Assembly (NCBI RefSeq): GCF_003573695.1
Contig: NC_039360.1
Location: 65,659,911 to 65,723,910, forward strand
Reading direction: 5' to 3'
DNA: 64,000 bases
DNA from: Papaver somniferum
Lineage: Eukaryota; Streptophyta; Magnoliopsida; Ranunculales; Papaveraceae
Under the pieces are notes generated by a model. That model had not been told where the DNA came from and searched no databases. It was given only the letters and a program-made list of their open reading frames with translations. This document shows, piece after piece, positions 1-11,930 of this stretch. Within the stretch, counting starts at the first letter, position 1, and each line of letters begins with the position of its first letter. Position numbers and translations under genes: made by a program.

Positions 1-400
1 GTTTTAAAAACATACCCTTTTTTCATTGTTTTCATTTTCTAAAAATTGTTTGGTAAACTGTTTTTGAAAACAAGGAAAACCAACTAAATCGGATCAAATG
101 TAAAGATTCGTCTAAGAGATAGTGATATTAGCCATGACTCACTTGCAGTCATTCCCCATCTCTTACTTTGTTCTGAAAAGAAGAAAAGAATAAAGAAAAG
201 AAAAAAAGAGAAAACACAGAAAACAATAATTTGTTGTTTTCATTTTTTTGTTTTTAAAAACAGAAAACAGATAGAAAACATTTTCTGAAAATGTCCTTAC
301 CAAACGCGTTTTCTCCTGTTTTCTGTTTTCTCTGTTTTTAAAAACAGAAAACTGTTTTTGAAAACTATATCAAACAGGACCTTACATTTCCAGGTACACT
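1..400. repeat. AT-rich fold-back repeat (possible MITE)
   Basis: The stretch is built from runs such as GTTTTCTGTTTTC and GAAAACAGAAAAC in both orientations, with short self-complementary pieces (for example TTTTTAAAAACAG around 250 and 340). The block could fold back on itself and resembles the ends of a small inverted-repeat transposon. The left end lies outside the window, so no target-site duplication can be checked. No coding capacity is seen. Confidence 0.35.
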
Positions 401-1130
401 TCCATCCGAATCATCTCCATCCTCATCCATCCGGTACGGAACAATTTAATATTCTATTGTACCTATAATAAGTTGGTTTAGTTAGTAGTACAATGTCAAG
501 CAGTACTAAAACAAAAACGAGACACTGAAAAGTGGAGGGGAACGAGTGAGGCCTTATTAGGATCACAAATCACAACCACCAACCACCGTTCAAAATCCAA
601 ATCCTTTAAGAGGATGAATGGTACTTAAATTGTTAGCCAAGTCACGAATTAAGCATGTCATAGGAACTATAATTTTCAGACATCAATTAATCAATACAGA
701 AATCAATTAATTATAAACCCTAGATCTTAAATATGAAAGAAAAACATATTTAGCTCACAATGTGAAATCAAAATTCAATTGATTAACACTAAATTGATAA
801 CAACAATTAGAAAAGAAAAATACCTTCAATACGGTCGCTTTCATTATCTCGTCCGATGAAGATTTTAAAACCGCATGAATTATATGTTAATCTCTTGTTC
901 TCTTGATCAATTTATTTCTCAACTCCTCACTGTGATACATATAGTTGCCAAATCCTTATAGCAGAGAAACTAAAAAAAAGAACGTGTTTAATAACCATAA
1001 CTCCAATACGTGTTTAGGTTAGAAAAGTGGTAACAAGATTTGAGCAATCCACTCCCCACGATAAATCATCGCTAAAATTTTGCTAACAAACTTGGAAAAA
1101 AATATCTCTTTAATTTATTCACAATTATTT
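401..1130. other. Intergenic, no feature recognised
   Basis: AT-rich sequence with no long reading frame, RNA gene or clear repeat. Confidence 0.4.
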
Positions 1131-1652
1131 TAGGAGGCCTGATATAAATTTTTCTTCCTAAACATAGGGAAATTAACTATACTTAATCAAGTTTTGCAAA
1201 AAATCAGGGGAGGCGGGAGCCACCCCTATATTACACATAGCCCCGTCCCTGCTAATAGCACACAAGTATACATCCAGATTATGTTTAGTTTCATTTGTGT
1301 AGGTTGAAATCATCAAAAAAATGATTTTTTTCACCCAAGTTCGGCGAACCAGAGATAGGTTCGGCTTGAAATTATGAGCCAAGACGAACCTAACTTGTAT
1401 ACTGCAGAAGATGAACAATTCGTCTTACTCGAAATACAATAGTTATTGGTCGAACTTATAGTTTGTCACTTCCGACCTACTTACTAGTTAAACGTTCGGC
1501 TAATAAGAAATATTCATTACAGGCCGAACCTTCTCTTGAGAGTTAGGTTCGGTTTTCACTCTAAATATCGTATCAGCTGAACCATATATTTTTCCAAGTT
1601 CGGCTCATATTCAAAAAATCATACCAGCCGAACATGTAACTGATTTTCTATA
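1131..1652. repeat. GTTCGGCT/AGCCGAAC-motif repeat, left part
   Basis: From about 1340 the motif GTTCGGCT or its complement AGCCGAAC (with one-base variants) recurs every 30-60 bases in alternating orientation. The same motif composition resumes at 4400-5110, on the far side of the solo LTR at 1653-4099, and the LTR is flanked by a CTATA duplication. So this is the left part of one repeat split by the LTR. The family is not recognised. Confidence 0.55.
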
Positions 1653-4099
1653 TGAAAAAGCGGGGGTACAACAACCTCACCCAATATTTCGATTAGCAAT
1701 CTGTATGGACTAACTCTAATATACTTTTAAGAGAATCAACTAGACAGTCAGACTCAATCTTAATAAAAAGTATATCAAGGAGTTAATATCTCAGTCTCTC
1801 GATTTGATCTTTACTCAAGCAAATAGAAATCTACGAGTCTTTATCAAATACAAGGATAATAACTTGGATGGTGCCAAAGACCAATATCCAAGTGTCAATC
1901 AATTTAAATCAACAACCAAAGGTTGGATATTCTAATTGATTGATCTTAACGCACAACCTGTGATATTTCAATTATATAACAAAATATAATGCGGAATAGA
2001 AATAACACAGACACCATAAATTTTGTTAACGAGGAAACAGCAAATGCAAAAAAACTCTGGGATCGAGTCCAGATTGAACACCATACTGTATTAAGCCGCT
2101 ACAGACACTAGCCTACTACAAACTAACTTCGGTTTGGACTGTAGTTGAACCCTAATCAATCTTACACTGATTCAAGGTACAGTTGTGCTCCTTACGTCTC
2201 TGATCCCAGTAGGATACTACGCACTTGATTCCCTTAGCTGATCTCACCCACAACTAAGAGTTGCTACGACCCAAAGTCGAAGACTTCAATAAACAAATCT
2301 GTATCACACAGAAAATTCTACGATGATAGATAAATCTGTCTCCCACAGATAAACCTCTGAGTTTTGTTCCGTCTTTTGATAAATCAAGGTGAACAGGAAC
2401 TAATTGATAACCCGGACTTATATTCCCGAGGAACAGCCTAGTATTATCAATCACTCACAATAATCTAAATCGTATGGTAGCGAAACTAGATATTGTGGAA
2501 TCACAAACGATGAGACGAAGATGTTTGTGATTTCTTTTTATCTTGCTCTATCGGAGATATAATCTCAAGTCAATTATTCAATTGAACTTGTACGATAGAA
2601 AATAGAAAGACCAGATCGCTCAACTACAAGAAAGTAGTTTCTTATGGCTTCACAATCCCAATGAAGTATTTCAGTCGTTAACCTACAGGGTCTCGAGAAG
2701 AAACCTAAGGTTAAAGGAGAATTGACTCTAGCAAAACCAACTAGTATCACACATGAGATGTGGGGATTAGTTTTTCCAGTTGCTAGATATCTCCTTTATA
2801 TAGTTTTCAAATAAGGGTTTGCAATCCAAGTTACCTTGGTAACAAAGCATTCAATATTCACCGTTAGATGAAAAACCTGATTCAACCAAGCTAATAACTT
2901 TCAACCGTTAGATCGAAACTTAGCTTGTCACACATAAATGAAATGTATTCATTTAGGTTTGAGTAATCGTACCTAAACGTGTACACTTAGTTGGTTCACA
3001 AATAGTTAACCAATGATTAGCCATATGAGCACTTTCATATTAACCGTATTCATCTTTCTCATAACTAGTTCAAATGACTCATAAGAACTAGTTCAAGAGT
3101 TGTTCAATTGCTTAGGTCATAGACACAATTGAAACAAAATCGGTTTGATTCACTTGAATCAATTCATGAACAATATAACCACGGTTTGCAAATATTGCAT
3201 TCCTTATAATTTATTGTTTTAAGCTCATGAACTACGATTTGAGAAATAACCATCTTGGGTACGCGTACGGGTATGCGTACCTTAGCTACTGGATTTGAGT
3301 TAACAATCTCAGCAGAAATTTTCGGTTCGAAAACTTCCGTGGGTACGCATACGGGTATGCGTACCTAAGGCGACTGGTTTACTAGTTTGCAAACTTACAA
3401 ACTCAGCAGAAATTTTCGGTTCGAAAACTTCCGCGGGTACGCGTACGAGTATGCGTACTCAACCTGTCTCCTTCACCAATACCGCATGCACACATATGCA
3501 CGCACTTGGTTTCCGGCACATGGATTTATACACTAATGTGCGAACACACTATATGCTTATATCCATAGTTGGTGATCTCAACTCTACATTTCAATCATTG
3601 AAACATTCTTCTATAATGTTATAACAATCGTTATTCACGACTATCGTCATCAAAGCTATTTTCAAGATTGAAACGTTATCATGAATTTCGTCACGGGTAA
3701 AGATGAAAATGGTTAAAGCAAAAGCTCACCAACACATATTTTGAGAAAAAGATACGCGAGTAAACTCGGCTCGGAATAGCGAATGTGTATGTATGAAAAC
3801 TATCATACTTATACGACTTTGTCTCAAGAGTATGAGATAGAATAGACTTTTGAGTGACAGATAAGTTCAAGTCTCCACATACCTTTTTGTCGGATGAAGT
3901 TCCACTTATTCCTCTAGTAGTTCTTCATCTTCGTAAGATGATCGTCATGGAGTCTGGAGCTCAAATACACTTAACTATCCTAGACCGAGACTTAGTCATA
4001 AGTAAACTAGAAACCAAGACAAATAGTTTTGATCACTAATATTGACAAACATGCTTGAGATAGCAACGCATGCGAGTTCGACCGAGCAGTGCTCTAACA
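1653..4099 (-). mobile_element. Solo LTR, 2447 bp
   Basis: On the minus strand the block starts TGTTAGAGCACTGCTCGG and ends CCCCCGCTTTTTCA, the TG...CA ends of an LTR. Five bases flanking each side are identical: CTATA at 1648-1652 and again at 4100-4104. There is no gag or pol frame and no second LTR, so I read it as a solo LTR left by LTR-LTR recombination. It contains three copies of a GGGTACGCGTACGGGTATGCGTAC-like palindromic motif (about 3258, 3341 and 3436). The superfamily is not determined. Confidence 0.75.
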
Positions 4100-4104
4100 C
4101 TATA

Positions 4105-5580
4105 AAACACTTAAATTTATGCACATTTAGGGGTTAGGCTTTTTATTACATATGTTTTCTATTGTGCATCTTTTTCATAGGATGAATCAAACAAAAAAAT
4201 GGAAATTACTAAAAGTGTTAAGAAAGTGAAGTCTATTGATGGAGAATACCAAGGTCCAAATTCAACTCATTAAAATCAAGGAGATTTTATCTTCAACTTC
4301 AAGAGAATGAAAAGACAAACACAACGGAAAAAGTATGAGGGCATTCCGACATCGGACGAAAAAGTTATGTCCAAAATAAGATCGAAAGACTTGAGTCTGC
4401 AGAGAGAAGGTTCGGCTGATAACTCATCAGCACGAGCTAGCCGAACCTAGAGCCTGCAAATCAGTATTTTCGAAGTGTTTACAGAGCGAACCTGACAACC
4501 ACCTGGGATAAATTTCACTTTTCAGTTTCGGTCGGGAAAGGTTGGCAAGGTATTAGCCGAACCTGACACTGTTCTGGGACATATTTGGACACCAAATTGA
4601 CTTTTATCTCAAGAAAATACGATCCCGGAAGGATTATAAAGCCTAACTTTGAGAGCTTTATACAAGAAGACATCCAAAGCCCTAGGAAGTGAGCCAAATC
4701 TCGATGATGAATACGTGGATGAGGAACCCAATGCTACAAATACACATGTGTAGTTAAAAATAATATATTGGATCAGCCGAACCATATATCTTTTAGGTTC
4801 GGCTTGTATATTGAATATAATATTAGCCCTAGGAAGTGAACCAAATCTCGATGATGAATACGTGGATGATGAATACGTGGCTCATTTACTTTATATTGGA
4901 TCAGCCGAACCATATATCTTTTAGGTTCGGCTTGTATATTGAATATAATATTAGCCGAACACGTATTGGATTCTTTTTGAAAAAAGTTAATTTAATACAC
5001 ATTTGGGGGTTCGGCTAAAAACTGATATTTACTGTTAAGCCGAACTGTTCAGAGACACTTTCAGGGTGAAATTTCAAGAACAGTTCGGCTCAAAACTCAA
5101 CTCAGTTATCAGCCAAACCCGCTACTGTAACCGTCAAAAACCCTAAATTTTTAGTAATTTAACCCATTCAATCAATGAAAAACAACAAATAAGAGATTGG
5201 GTTTGAAGGAAATACCTTCTTATCCTCATTTCAGGAGTTGGAGCTTCAATTTTTGGTTGAATTTCCGATTCAATTTTTGTTTCAATTACAGTATTTACAC
5301 CTTCGTCTTCAATTGGTTCTTCTCCTTCAATTCATGGATTAGAAGAGGATTTAGAACGCCTGACGTCTGCTTTTTTCTTTATACGACCCATTTTGTAGTT
5401 CAATTTAATCGACGATCAAATTTTCACGAACCAATAATTAATTACGCCGATGGAAAAAAAATTCTGAGAGAGAAGGGTGGTTCGGTTGGAGGAAGAAAAA
5501 GAGATGTTATAGAAACATATTTTGTTTTTTGATTTTAGGTTCAAGGGTATATAGGTAATTGAACTACCCAATAGACACCC
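4105..5580. repeat. GTTCGGCT/AGCCGAAC-motif repeat, right part
   Basis: This continues the repeat interrupted at 1653. A block containing CAGCCGAACCATATATC followed by TTTTAGGTTCGGCTTG occurs twice nearly identically (about 4770-4830 and 4900-4957), a local tandem duplication; CGTGGATGATGAATACGTGG is also duplicated at about 4860. Many motif pairs are inverted relative to each other and could form hairpins. A short coding relic lies on the minus strand at its right end. Confidence 0.55.
5216..5391 (-). pseudogene. Broken first exon of an unknown repeat-borne gene
   Basis: From an ATG at 5391 the minus strand reads MGRIKKKADVRRSKSSSNP, then a TGA (5334-5332), then in the same frame an acidic segment beginning IEGEEPIEDEGVNTVIE and ending PEMRIRR just before a GT donor at 5215. 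A Lys/Arg-rich start followed by an acidic, low-complexity segment looks like real coding sequence with one stop. The protein is not recognised. It sits at the end of the GTTCGGCT-motif repeat and is probably part of that element. Confidence 0.3.
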
Positions 5581-5753
5581 CTGATAAGGTCACCTAGGAT
5601 GGGAAAACTATTTTATATGCCTTGAAGTTTGGTATGCCTAAAACAGGGTTCATCGAGTATCGCGTTGTGGTTTAACTAAGTTCTTATTCCCCTTAAGTAA
5701 TTTGTCTATTTGCAAAAGTAACAACATACACCCTGAAAAATACTATGCAAAGA

Positions 5754-5985
5754 ATGCAGATTGTGATGCAAGTTATGGCGCTGAAGGCTGAAGTACCTTG
5801 CGTTGCTATGATACCATTCAGTCAAGCAGAGACAGAGCTACAATTGGCAGAACAGGGACATGTGCATAATGCAGATTGAGGTGGAGTTAATGGTGCTGAA
5901 ATGCTCGAGTACTTGGCAGTGCTATCATTCAATCAATCAGAGTCAGGGCTACAAATCTTCCAACCTAGCCAAGTTAAATGCTGTG
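5754..5985. repeat. Imperfect direct repeat, period about 114 bp
   Basis: The segment starting ATGCAGATTGTGATGCAAG (5754) is repeated in diverged form from ATGCAGATTGAGGTGGAG (5868); both contain GCTATNATTCAATCAA-like and GGGCTACAA/GAGCTACAA blocks. It lies downstream of the seipin gene. No function is apparent. Confidence 0.4.
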
Positions 5986-6129
5986 AATTGCTCAAACCTA
6001 GTTAGCACTTTTATTCGATTAAAATTTGATCAACCATACATTTCAGTGATCATAAATGATACAACAACAACAAAAGCTAAGACTAGTACAAATTGCATAC
6101 CGGCCAAGTCGAAATAAATTATTACAACA

Positions 6130-6255
6130 AACAATCTAGAGTACATGTGGGCAGCTGACAATAAACTTCTTCGCGCACTAAGCAGTCCTTCCCTATGTGA
6201 ACCCAAATAAACTTCTTCGCGCACTAAGCTGACTTCAAATAAACTTCTTCCCTTT
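6130..6255. repeat. Short tandem repeat in seipin 3' UTR region
   Basis: AATAAACTTCTTCGCGCACTAAG occurs at about 6150 and 6205, with a third partial copy (AATAAACTTCTTCCCTTTG) at 6238. It lies immediately 3' of the seipin stop codon on the minus strand, so it may be transcribed as part of the 3' UTR. Confidence 0.45.
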
Positions 6256-6264
6256 GTCTTCTCA

Positions 6265-7976
6265 TCAGCAGTCTTTAATAAGAGGCATAGTCTTTCCAGC
6301 ACCAATTTTAGCAGCAGAACTAGAAAATCTTGGCTTTCCTCTTGGAAGAATAATAGGTCTACAACATAAAAGAATCATGACCAACTCCGTCATAAATGAA
6401 ACCAAACTTATCCAGACAAATAATGTCTTCCTCCAATTCCAAATCATCATTTTATATAGAGGAAGTTCTGTTTCAAGAACCATGGATGCGGCATATATTT
6501 CAGGTATACCGGCGCCAGACTTGTACTGAGCTCTTTGTTCAAGGACCACCTTTAAGCAAGATGTTGGTTCATTTTCCTCATTAGCTAAATGCCTCATCTC
6601 AAGGTCAAGAACTTGAGATTCCGATGAAAAGCCTGCCAGGAGGGGAAGACTCTTAATGGATGTTCCGAGAAATCGCAGGAGCTGGCTTTTGAATTTCAAC
6701 ATGCAGGGGTATCTTGAACTTGTTGTGACTATACCATTTGCTGATAATGAATCTACTCTAACCTTCAAACACAAATAGCATCATTGAGTCAGTAATCAGT
6801 ACGAAAAAACGAACAAATGCAATCAAGAAACTAGACCAAACTCAAATATAGGAGCAAGAAAAGGCATACCTGAAAGACCCCAAGATTCCTATTGTAGTCA
6901 GATTCTGGCATTGTCAATGAGACTGTTAGCTTCAAGTTACGATGAGGAGGAATTACTCGCATCGAAGGCTCGCCTACAACGTAATTTCCAACTTCAAACT
7001 TGTCACCTTCATGACTAGGACACCCAGTAATTGGTACCAGAGCAACTGGCGCACTCTTTGTGTAATCGAAATTCAACACCTCGGTCGTTTTAATCGGTTC
7101 TTCAACAATGTGCCCCATAACAAGCCCACCAATTACGAACCCGGACAGTAGAATGCCGAACAGCACAGCAAATACATAAGCTGACCAGAGCAATCCCCAA
7201 GCGAGTTTTATTCCCAACTTTCTAATTGATTTTTCTCCGGTTACTTTGTAAAACAAAAATGGAACAATTCCACCACCCAAATTCAAGAACTTCCTAGTTG
7301 TTCGTTTCAAAATCCATTTGACAAAGCCTAATGGATTGGTGACAAACATGAATGAACAATACATGAACCAAAGTGGAAAAGTGAAGAAATTGATAAATAA
7401 GTTGAGTTGAAATCCAATGGTTTTGATCACTAGTCCTGAAACCAAATCCAGAGCATAGTTTGATAAAGAATCATCAAATGCCTTGGTGTTTGTTAAATGG
7501 TAAGAACTTTGGTTTATTTCTTGATGATTCTGGTATTTGTCTACCTGTTTTTTATCTTCGAAATGAATAAAATTTTCCTTTTTCTCTCCAGAAGGGAATG
7601 TCATTTCATTAGAAATCTGATCAGCTTTACTCATTTCCGAGATCAGAACGGAATTTTTAGGACCACAAGAATCCTTCATATCATCAAAACTCTGTCTACG
7701 GCTAGAACGAGAAGAAGAACGACGTCTAAAAGTACTTTTGGTGAAGGGTGGTGATTCGGAGGATTGTTTGAGTTTGAATAGAATTACCTCATCATCAGCT
7801 CCATTTTCGACGAACTCAAGACGATAAAGATTATCCGACAATCGCAATGATTCTTCTCCTGATAATGCTTTAGCCTTTTTGGCCATAATTCTTTTGTCTT
7901 TGAAAAGAAAATTGTCTAGGAAGTCGAAGAATGGAACAGAGTGATTATAGTTATATACTATATTTAGATTCTCCAT
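6265..7976 (-). CDS. Seipin (SEIPIN2/3-like), two exons
   Basis: Exon 1 is 7976-6870 and exon 2 is 6762-6265; the 107-bp phase-0 intron has GT/AG ends (...GTCTTTCAG|gtatgcc and gaag|GTTAGAGTAG). The product is 534 aa, close to the roughly 510-530 aa of Arabidopsis SEIPIN2/3. The Ser/Arg-rich N-terminal region (residues 1-185) is typical of plant long-form seipins. Membrane segments are at about 190-214 and 259-288, then the lumenal seipin domain with VALVPITGCP, SLTMPESDYNRNLGVFQ and ILEQRAQ-type motifs (here VLEQRAQ), and a C-terminal membrane segment at about 480-503. Seipins sit at ER-lipid droplet contacts and help form lipid droplets. The first ATG (MENLNIVYN) is the chosen start; an internal MAKKAKAL is less likely. 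Which of the plant paralogues it is remains unresolved. Confidence 0.93.
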
Positions 7977-8129
7977 TAATGGGGATGAGGAAATGTTGAT
8001 CTAAAGTTAGAGTTTCTGATAGTTTTCATCATTAGGATGAAAAACTCAGGAGAGAAGGAAGAAAGATGAGTTTTTCATTTGATTTGGGGAGAGGAAGAAG
8101 ATGAAGTGATGAGAAAAACGTAAATGGTG

Positions 8130-8136
8130 TTTTTAT
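8130..8136 (-). promoter_or_regulatory. Candidate TATA box of seipin gene
   Basis: The minus strand reads CCTATAAAAACACC here, about 155 bp upstream of the seipin ATG, a normal distance for a plant TATA box with a 5' UTR of about 120 nt. Confidence 0.45.
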
Positions 8137-8303
8137 AGGAAGAAGATGGTGGTGACGTTAAGATGCATTATTAACATGCATGAAGACATGAAGCGCGTAA
8201 GTTTGCACTCGGATTGAGAAGATACGTTGATCGATAACACTTATCTAATCTTTCTTTGCAACATTGTCCCTTTCATTGTATTTTTGTATATAGAATGAAC
8301 TAC

Positions 8304-9008
8304 GAGCATCTCCAATGCTAGCCAGGTGTGGAGGTCATAAAAAGGTATGACACGTAGAATTTACTACTTTTTTCACCAAAATTTCATTTTCAATGCAGTC
8401 ATTGGGAAATGTGACATGTCATGTGGGGAAGAGAAAGTCTAAATAAGATCTTCTTGGTAAGAACATCTCCAAAAGATCATGGGGTCTCCATAATTGCTAA
8501 AAATCCTATGTGTCATTTTTATTTAGTCCTTTAACTTATGGGGTCTATAAATAGAGTAAATATAGGACCTCATATCTAAAAGACCATCTCCAACAGTAGA
8601 GATTTTTTTGAAAAATATTAAAAATATGACGTGGAGGTGGAGGTGGAGCCGGAGGTGTGGATAACATTTTCTTGAACACCTTCATATTTAGTAATTGGTC
8701 CCTCCTAATTTGTAGGACCCTACTATTGGAGATGGATTTATGCCAAACGGAGGTCTAAAATTCTATGTGTCACTGAAAACAAAAAAGTTCACCCAACGTT
8801 GGAGATGCTCTAACCTTGGGTCTAAGTCCACATCATCAATTTGTCTCTATGTTAATTTAATAGATAAAACCTTGAGGATTGGAGATGATTTTTGTGTTGA
8901 AAGGTCTTAATTTTATTTGTTTTATCCATATGTGAATGACCTCCAGAAAAAATGTGATATTTAAACCTCCACATATGATGATCTCCACCCCTGACATTGG
9001 AGATGCTC
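8304..9008. mobile_element. MITE cluster with GAGCATCTCCAA ends
   Basis: The plus strand starts GAGCATCTCCAATG (8304) and ends CATTGGAGATGCTC (9008), a perfect 14-bp inverted repeat. Further inner copies of the end motif are present: AACATCTCCAA (8463), ACCATCTCCAAC (8584), ATTGGAGATGG (about 8726) and CGTTGGAGATGCTC (8798-8810). I read this as two or more nested or adjacent small inverted-repeat elements. Ends of this kind, with a following TAA, are common in PIF/Harbinger-type MITEs. It sits within 500 bp of the seipin promoter. Confidence 0.6.
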
Positions 9009-9133
9009 TAAGTAGGACGACGTACCGCAATGGTAACGCCATTGGGTGACAAATAATAATGCCAATAGGTGCCCTCCTGCTTGGCTAATTTAACCCTTTG
9101 ATCCTAATCCAAGCAGAACAATGTCCCTAAGAT

Positions 9134-9773
9134 GGAACACGCAATTGCGGGATATGGAAACTAATCGGGGATATGAATTAATATTCTCATCAAATAGTTC
9201 CCGTTAAGGGGTATTTTTTAAGGGTAGAAATACTAGACTACCTTTTAAGTTCTCTTCTCCTTTTCTGCCGGATCCCATTTTGAAAACGATATTTTTTCAC
9301 TTTGGTGGTATTGTATTAGTGATGAAGACCATGCCGGAAGTGATTTTTTTTTTACATCGACGGTATTGTATTAGTGATGAAGACCATGCCGGAAGTGATG
9401 AAGACCATGCCAGAAAATGGTATCGGCGTGCTCGACAAATAACTTACAATACCGGCACTGTAAGTTGGGAGTACCAATTTTCTGTACATTTGGTAACATC
9501 TGTCGGCATTTTGTAAGTTGGGAGTACTTATTTTTTAACCAAATTCCTATTACCTCAAAAAATTTCATTTTACTCTCACCCAAGTGAAGTGATTATGATT
9601 TATATTAGTCATTATCAAACTAATCTATTAATTTAGCTAATTATAATGAACCACTAAATATGATTAGTGATGGATAGATTAGGAATTAGCCAAAATACAT
9701 GGATAGGGGTAACTCTGATTTACTATTTAAATCCCTATTTTTTCCTATTGTTATATCCCCAATTGCGTGTTCC
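9134..9773. mobile_element. MITE with 22-bp inverted ends
   Basis: It starts GGAACACGCAATTGCGGGATATGG and ends TTATATCCCCAATTGCGTGTTCC, inverted copies differing by one indel. The interior holds a direct repeat of ATTGTATTAGTGATGAAGACC (about 9310 and 9365). No coding capacity. No clean target-site duplication was found. Confidence 0.55.
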
Positions 9774-10481
9774 TAAAACACCATACCTGATTTATCTAAA
9801 TAATATTGTGATCTAAATGTGCCAAGTGACGCAAAACCTGCCTCGTAACCTAAAATATGCACTTTTATAACTCAAAAGTTATCATAGTATCCAAATCCAA
9901 TCTTGTGATTCAAAATTTGCTAAGTAAAGCAAACTCTTCCTTGTAACCCTAAGATATACACTATTATAACTCAAAAATTACGATAGTATATAAATTCTTA
10001 CTTATTATTTGTTCGCAAAATAATTCATACTAATATTAAACGACCAGCTTACAACTATGTCTTGAGAAAAAGGAATCTAAAAGTTCACAACAAAAATTTA
10101 CATAAATTCAATGTAAATTAAGGATATCCGGATTTTCAGGTCTAGTGACAATTTAGGCCTTAAATTAAAATGTAAAACATTTCCCCAACCCATAAATGGA
10201 ACCTTTCTTGGCTAAACAGTCAATCGAGAAATTGAACTCTCTACAACAAAACCTAAAATGAATTTGATGGAGAAATCCTTAGATAATCTTCCATCCGGAC
10301 CAAAAAACCCAAGCCAACTTCCTATTCGTAAAGGTAGGATTTAGTCTTTACTATAACATTGAATCTTTGAGATTCAATAGTTTGTCATGATTTCAATAAT
10401 ATAATTAATAAATCGCATCTCTGACCCATAATCTGCAACTATGACCTATAGTTTATTATTGATCCAAAATCTGTCATTACC
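9774..10481. other. Intergenic, no feature recognised
   Basis: AT-rich sequence. Two similar phrases (NNCTCGTAACC...TATAACTCAAAA at about 9840 and 9948) hint at an old local duplication. No gene is seen. Confidence 0.4.
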
Positions 10482-10580
10482 GGGTGTCACTGTGGTACAA
10501 TGACGAAAGTTGCTGGGTGATGATACCGACGACTTGAGTTCGAAACTTGTTAGCCTCGAGTTAGGGGTAAAAAAAAAAAA
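10482..10580 (+). mobile_element. tRNA-derived SINE-like sequence
   Basis: A polymerase III A-box-like TGTGGTACAATGAC (10491-10504) is followed 31 bp later by a B-box-like GAGTTCGAAAC (10536-10546), and the block ends in an A-run (10569-10580). That arrangement fits the head of a tRNA-derived SINE. It is not an intact tRNA gene: no cloverleaf closes. Confidence 0.4.
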
Positions 10581-10599
10581 TTGTCATTATCTTCCAAAA

Positions 10600-11850
10600 T
10601 GTGCAAATGACGTAACATCTTCGTCGAAACCCAAAAAATACCACAGGGATGGAACCAAGATTTGTTTCCTCCTCATTCATTTGCGTAGCTAAGTATATAT
10701 GAGTGCAATTTTTACATTGACGGGACTGATTAAGGGGAAAAAAACATGGTTCCCTCTGTTATAAGAAAATGACAAGGTGTGTATTTCAACAGTTTCTAAT
10801 ATAATCAAGTGTTGTTCTGCATTATACCCTGGCTCAAAAAAAGTTCACCCTCCAAAGGAAGTCGCTGATTGGTATCAGAGTAGAAGCAAAAGTGACAATA
10901 AAAATCAAGGCATATGGAGAGTAGTGAATTTTAGTAATATATACCTCTCTAAAAGAAATTTTGGTTTATGTTGATTCACGTCGTAGTTTGGCTAAGATAT
11001 GATACTTCTGCAAGCAATGAAAGTGACAATCAAATTAGGAACAACGTTCTCAGGAGAGACAAAGAATCATTCAGTTACATGTTCATTGTCATTCTGGATT
11101 TCATACATTTTCATTGTTGAACATCAACATTTATTCATACTAGATCTCATCCAAAATTCATTCAGTCATAATAATTTGAAGTTTTCTACAGCTGCATCTC
11201 GAAGTTTCTGAAGCTCAAATCGATTGAATGAAAATGGATAGAGCGGAAATGAGAAATGGGTGAAGATATGTCTCAGGCTCTCAGTTGTTCCCGACATGTT
11301 TTTTTTTCCTTCTATTTTCAGATTTATTAAAAAAATTGAAAAACTAGTTTCATTGATTTTGATATTGTTTTCTAATTTTCAGTAATTAAAAAGAAGAGTT
11401 ATAATGGGAAAAAAATGTTGGAGAAAAAAAGCAGAGTCGTCGGGAGGATGGGTAGCCCTTCAGTGTGAGAAGAAATTGGGAGCTGATAGTAATAATAGAT
11501 ACGCTAACTGTAGTAATGGAGGGTAACAAGAAAACTTGGAAATTTATATTGAGGATAGGAAGGTAATTTCCCACAACCGTCCCGAAACTTAGTAGCAGAT
11601 ACCAATTATTGCAACGATTACTCAACGTTACAAAATTACCAACATCAATACTACGTTACAAAATAAACAACTGTTAAAAAATATGGCGTTACAAATTCCC
11701 TGATTTCGTGTAGTGAAAGTTTGCATCACAAACTAAAATCATTGCCACGTGACACAAAATTAGCGTCATGACCAAAAACAATTTCAGGACCAAAAAATCT
11801 GCACGGTAACTTGACTTTGCATATTGTTTTTCTTCTCTTCTCTTTCTCTA
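10600..11850. other. Intergenic, no gene recognised
   Basis: Only short, non-conserved-looking frames. A TGGTATCAGAG string at 10870 resembles a retrotransposon primer-binding site, but no LTR end precedes it. Confidence 0.35.
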
Positions 11851-11851
11851 A

Positions 11852-11930
11852 CGCCTTTTTTCGGTAAAGGACCTGGTGCTGAAGAGTTTCGAACTCAGGT
11901 TACCTTTCTCCTTAGCGAAGTTCTATTCTA
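11852..11930 (-). mobile_element. tRNA-derived SINE-like sequence
   Basis: On the minus strand an A-box-like TTCGCTAAGGAG (complement of 11908-11919) is followed by a B-box-like GAGTTCGAAACTC (complement of 11884-11896), then CAGGTCCTTTACCGAAAAAA. Spacing and order match a SINE head rather than a functional tRNA. Confidence 0.4.

Noticed and set aside
3250..3460. CRISPR-like or telomere-like spaced repeats
   Set aside because: Only three irregular copies within a plant LTR; neither spacing nor sequence fits either type.
10536..10546. Functional tRNA gene at the B-box-like sequence
   Set aside because: No acceptor or anticodon stem pairs; kept only as a SINE-like relic.
10870..10880. TGGTATCAGAG primer-binding-site motif
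   Set aside because: Preceded by GTCGCTGAT, not a CA LTR end, and no LTR-like or coding sequence around it.
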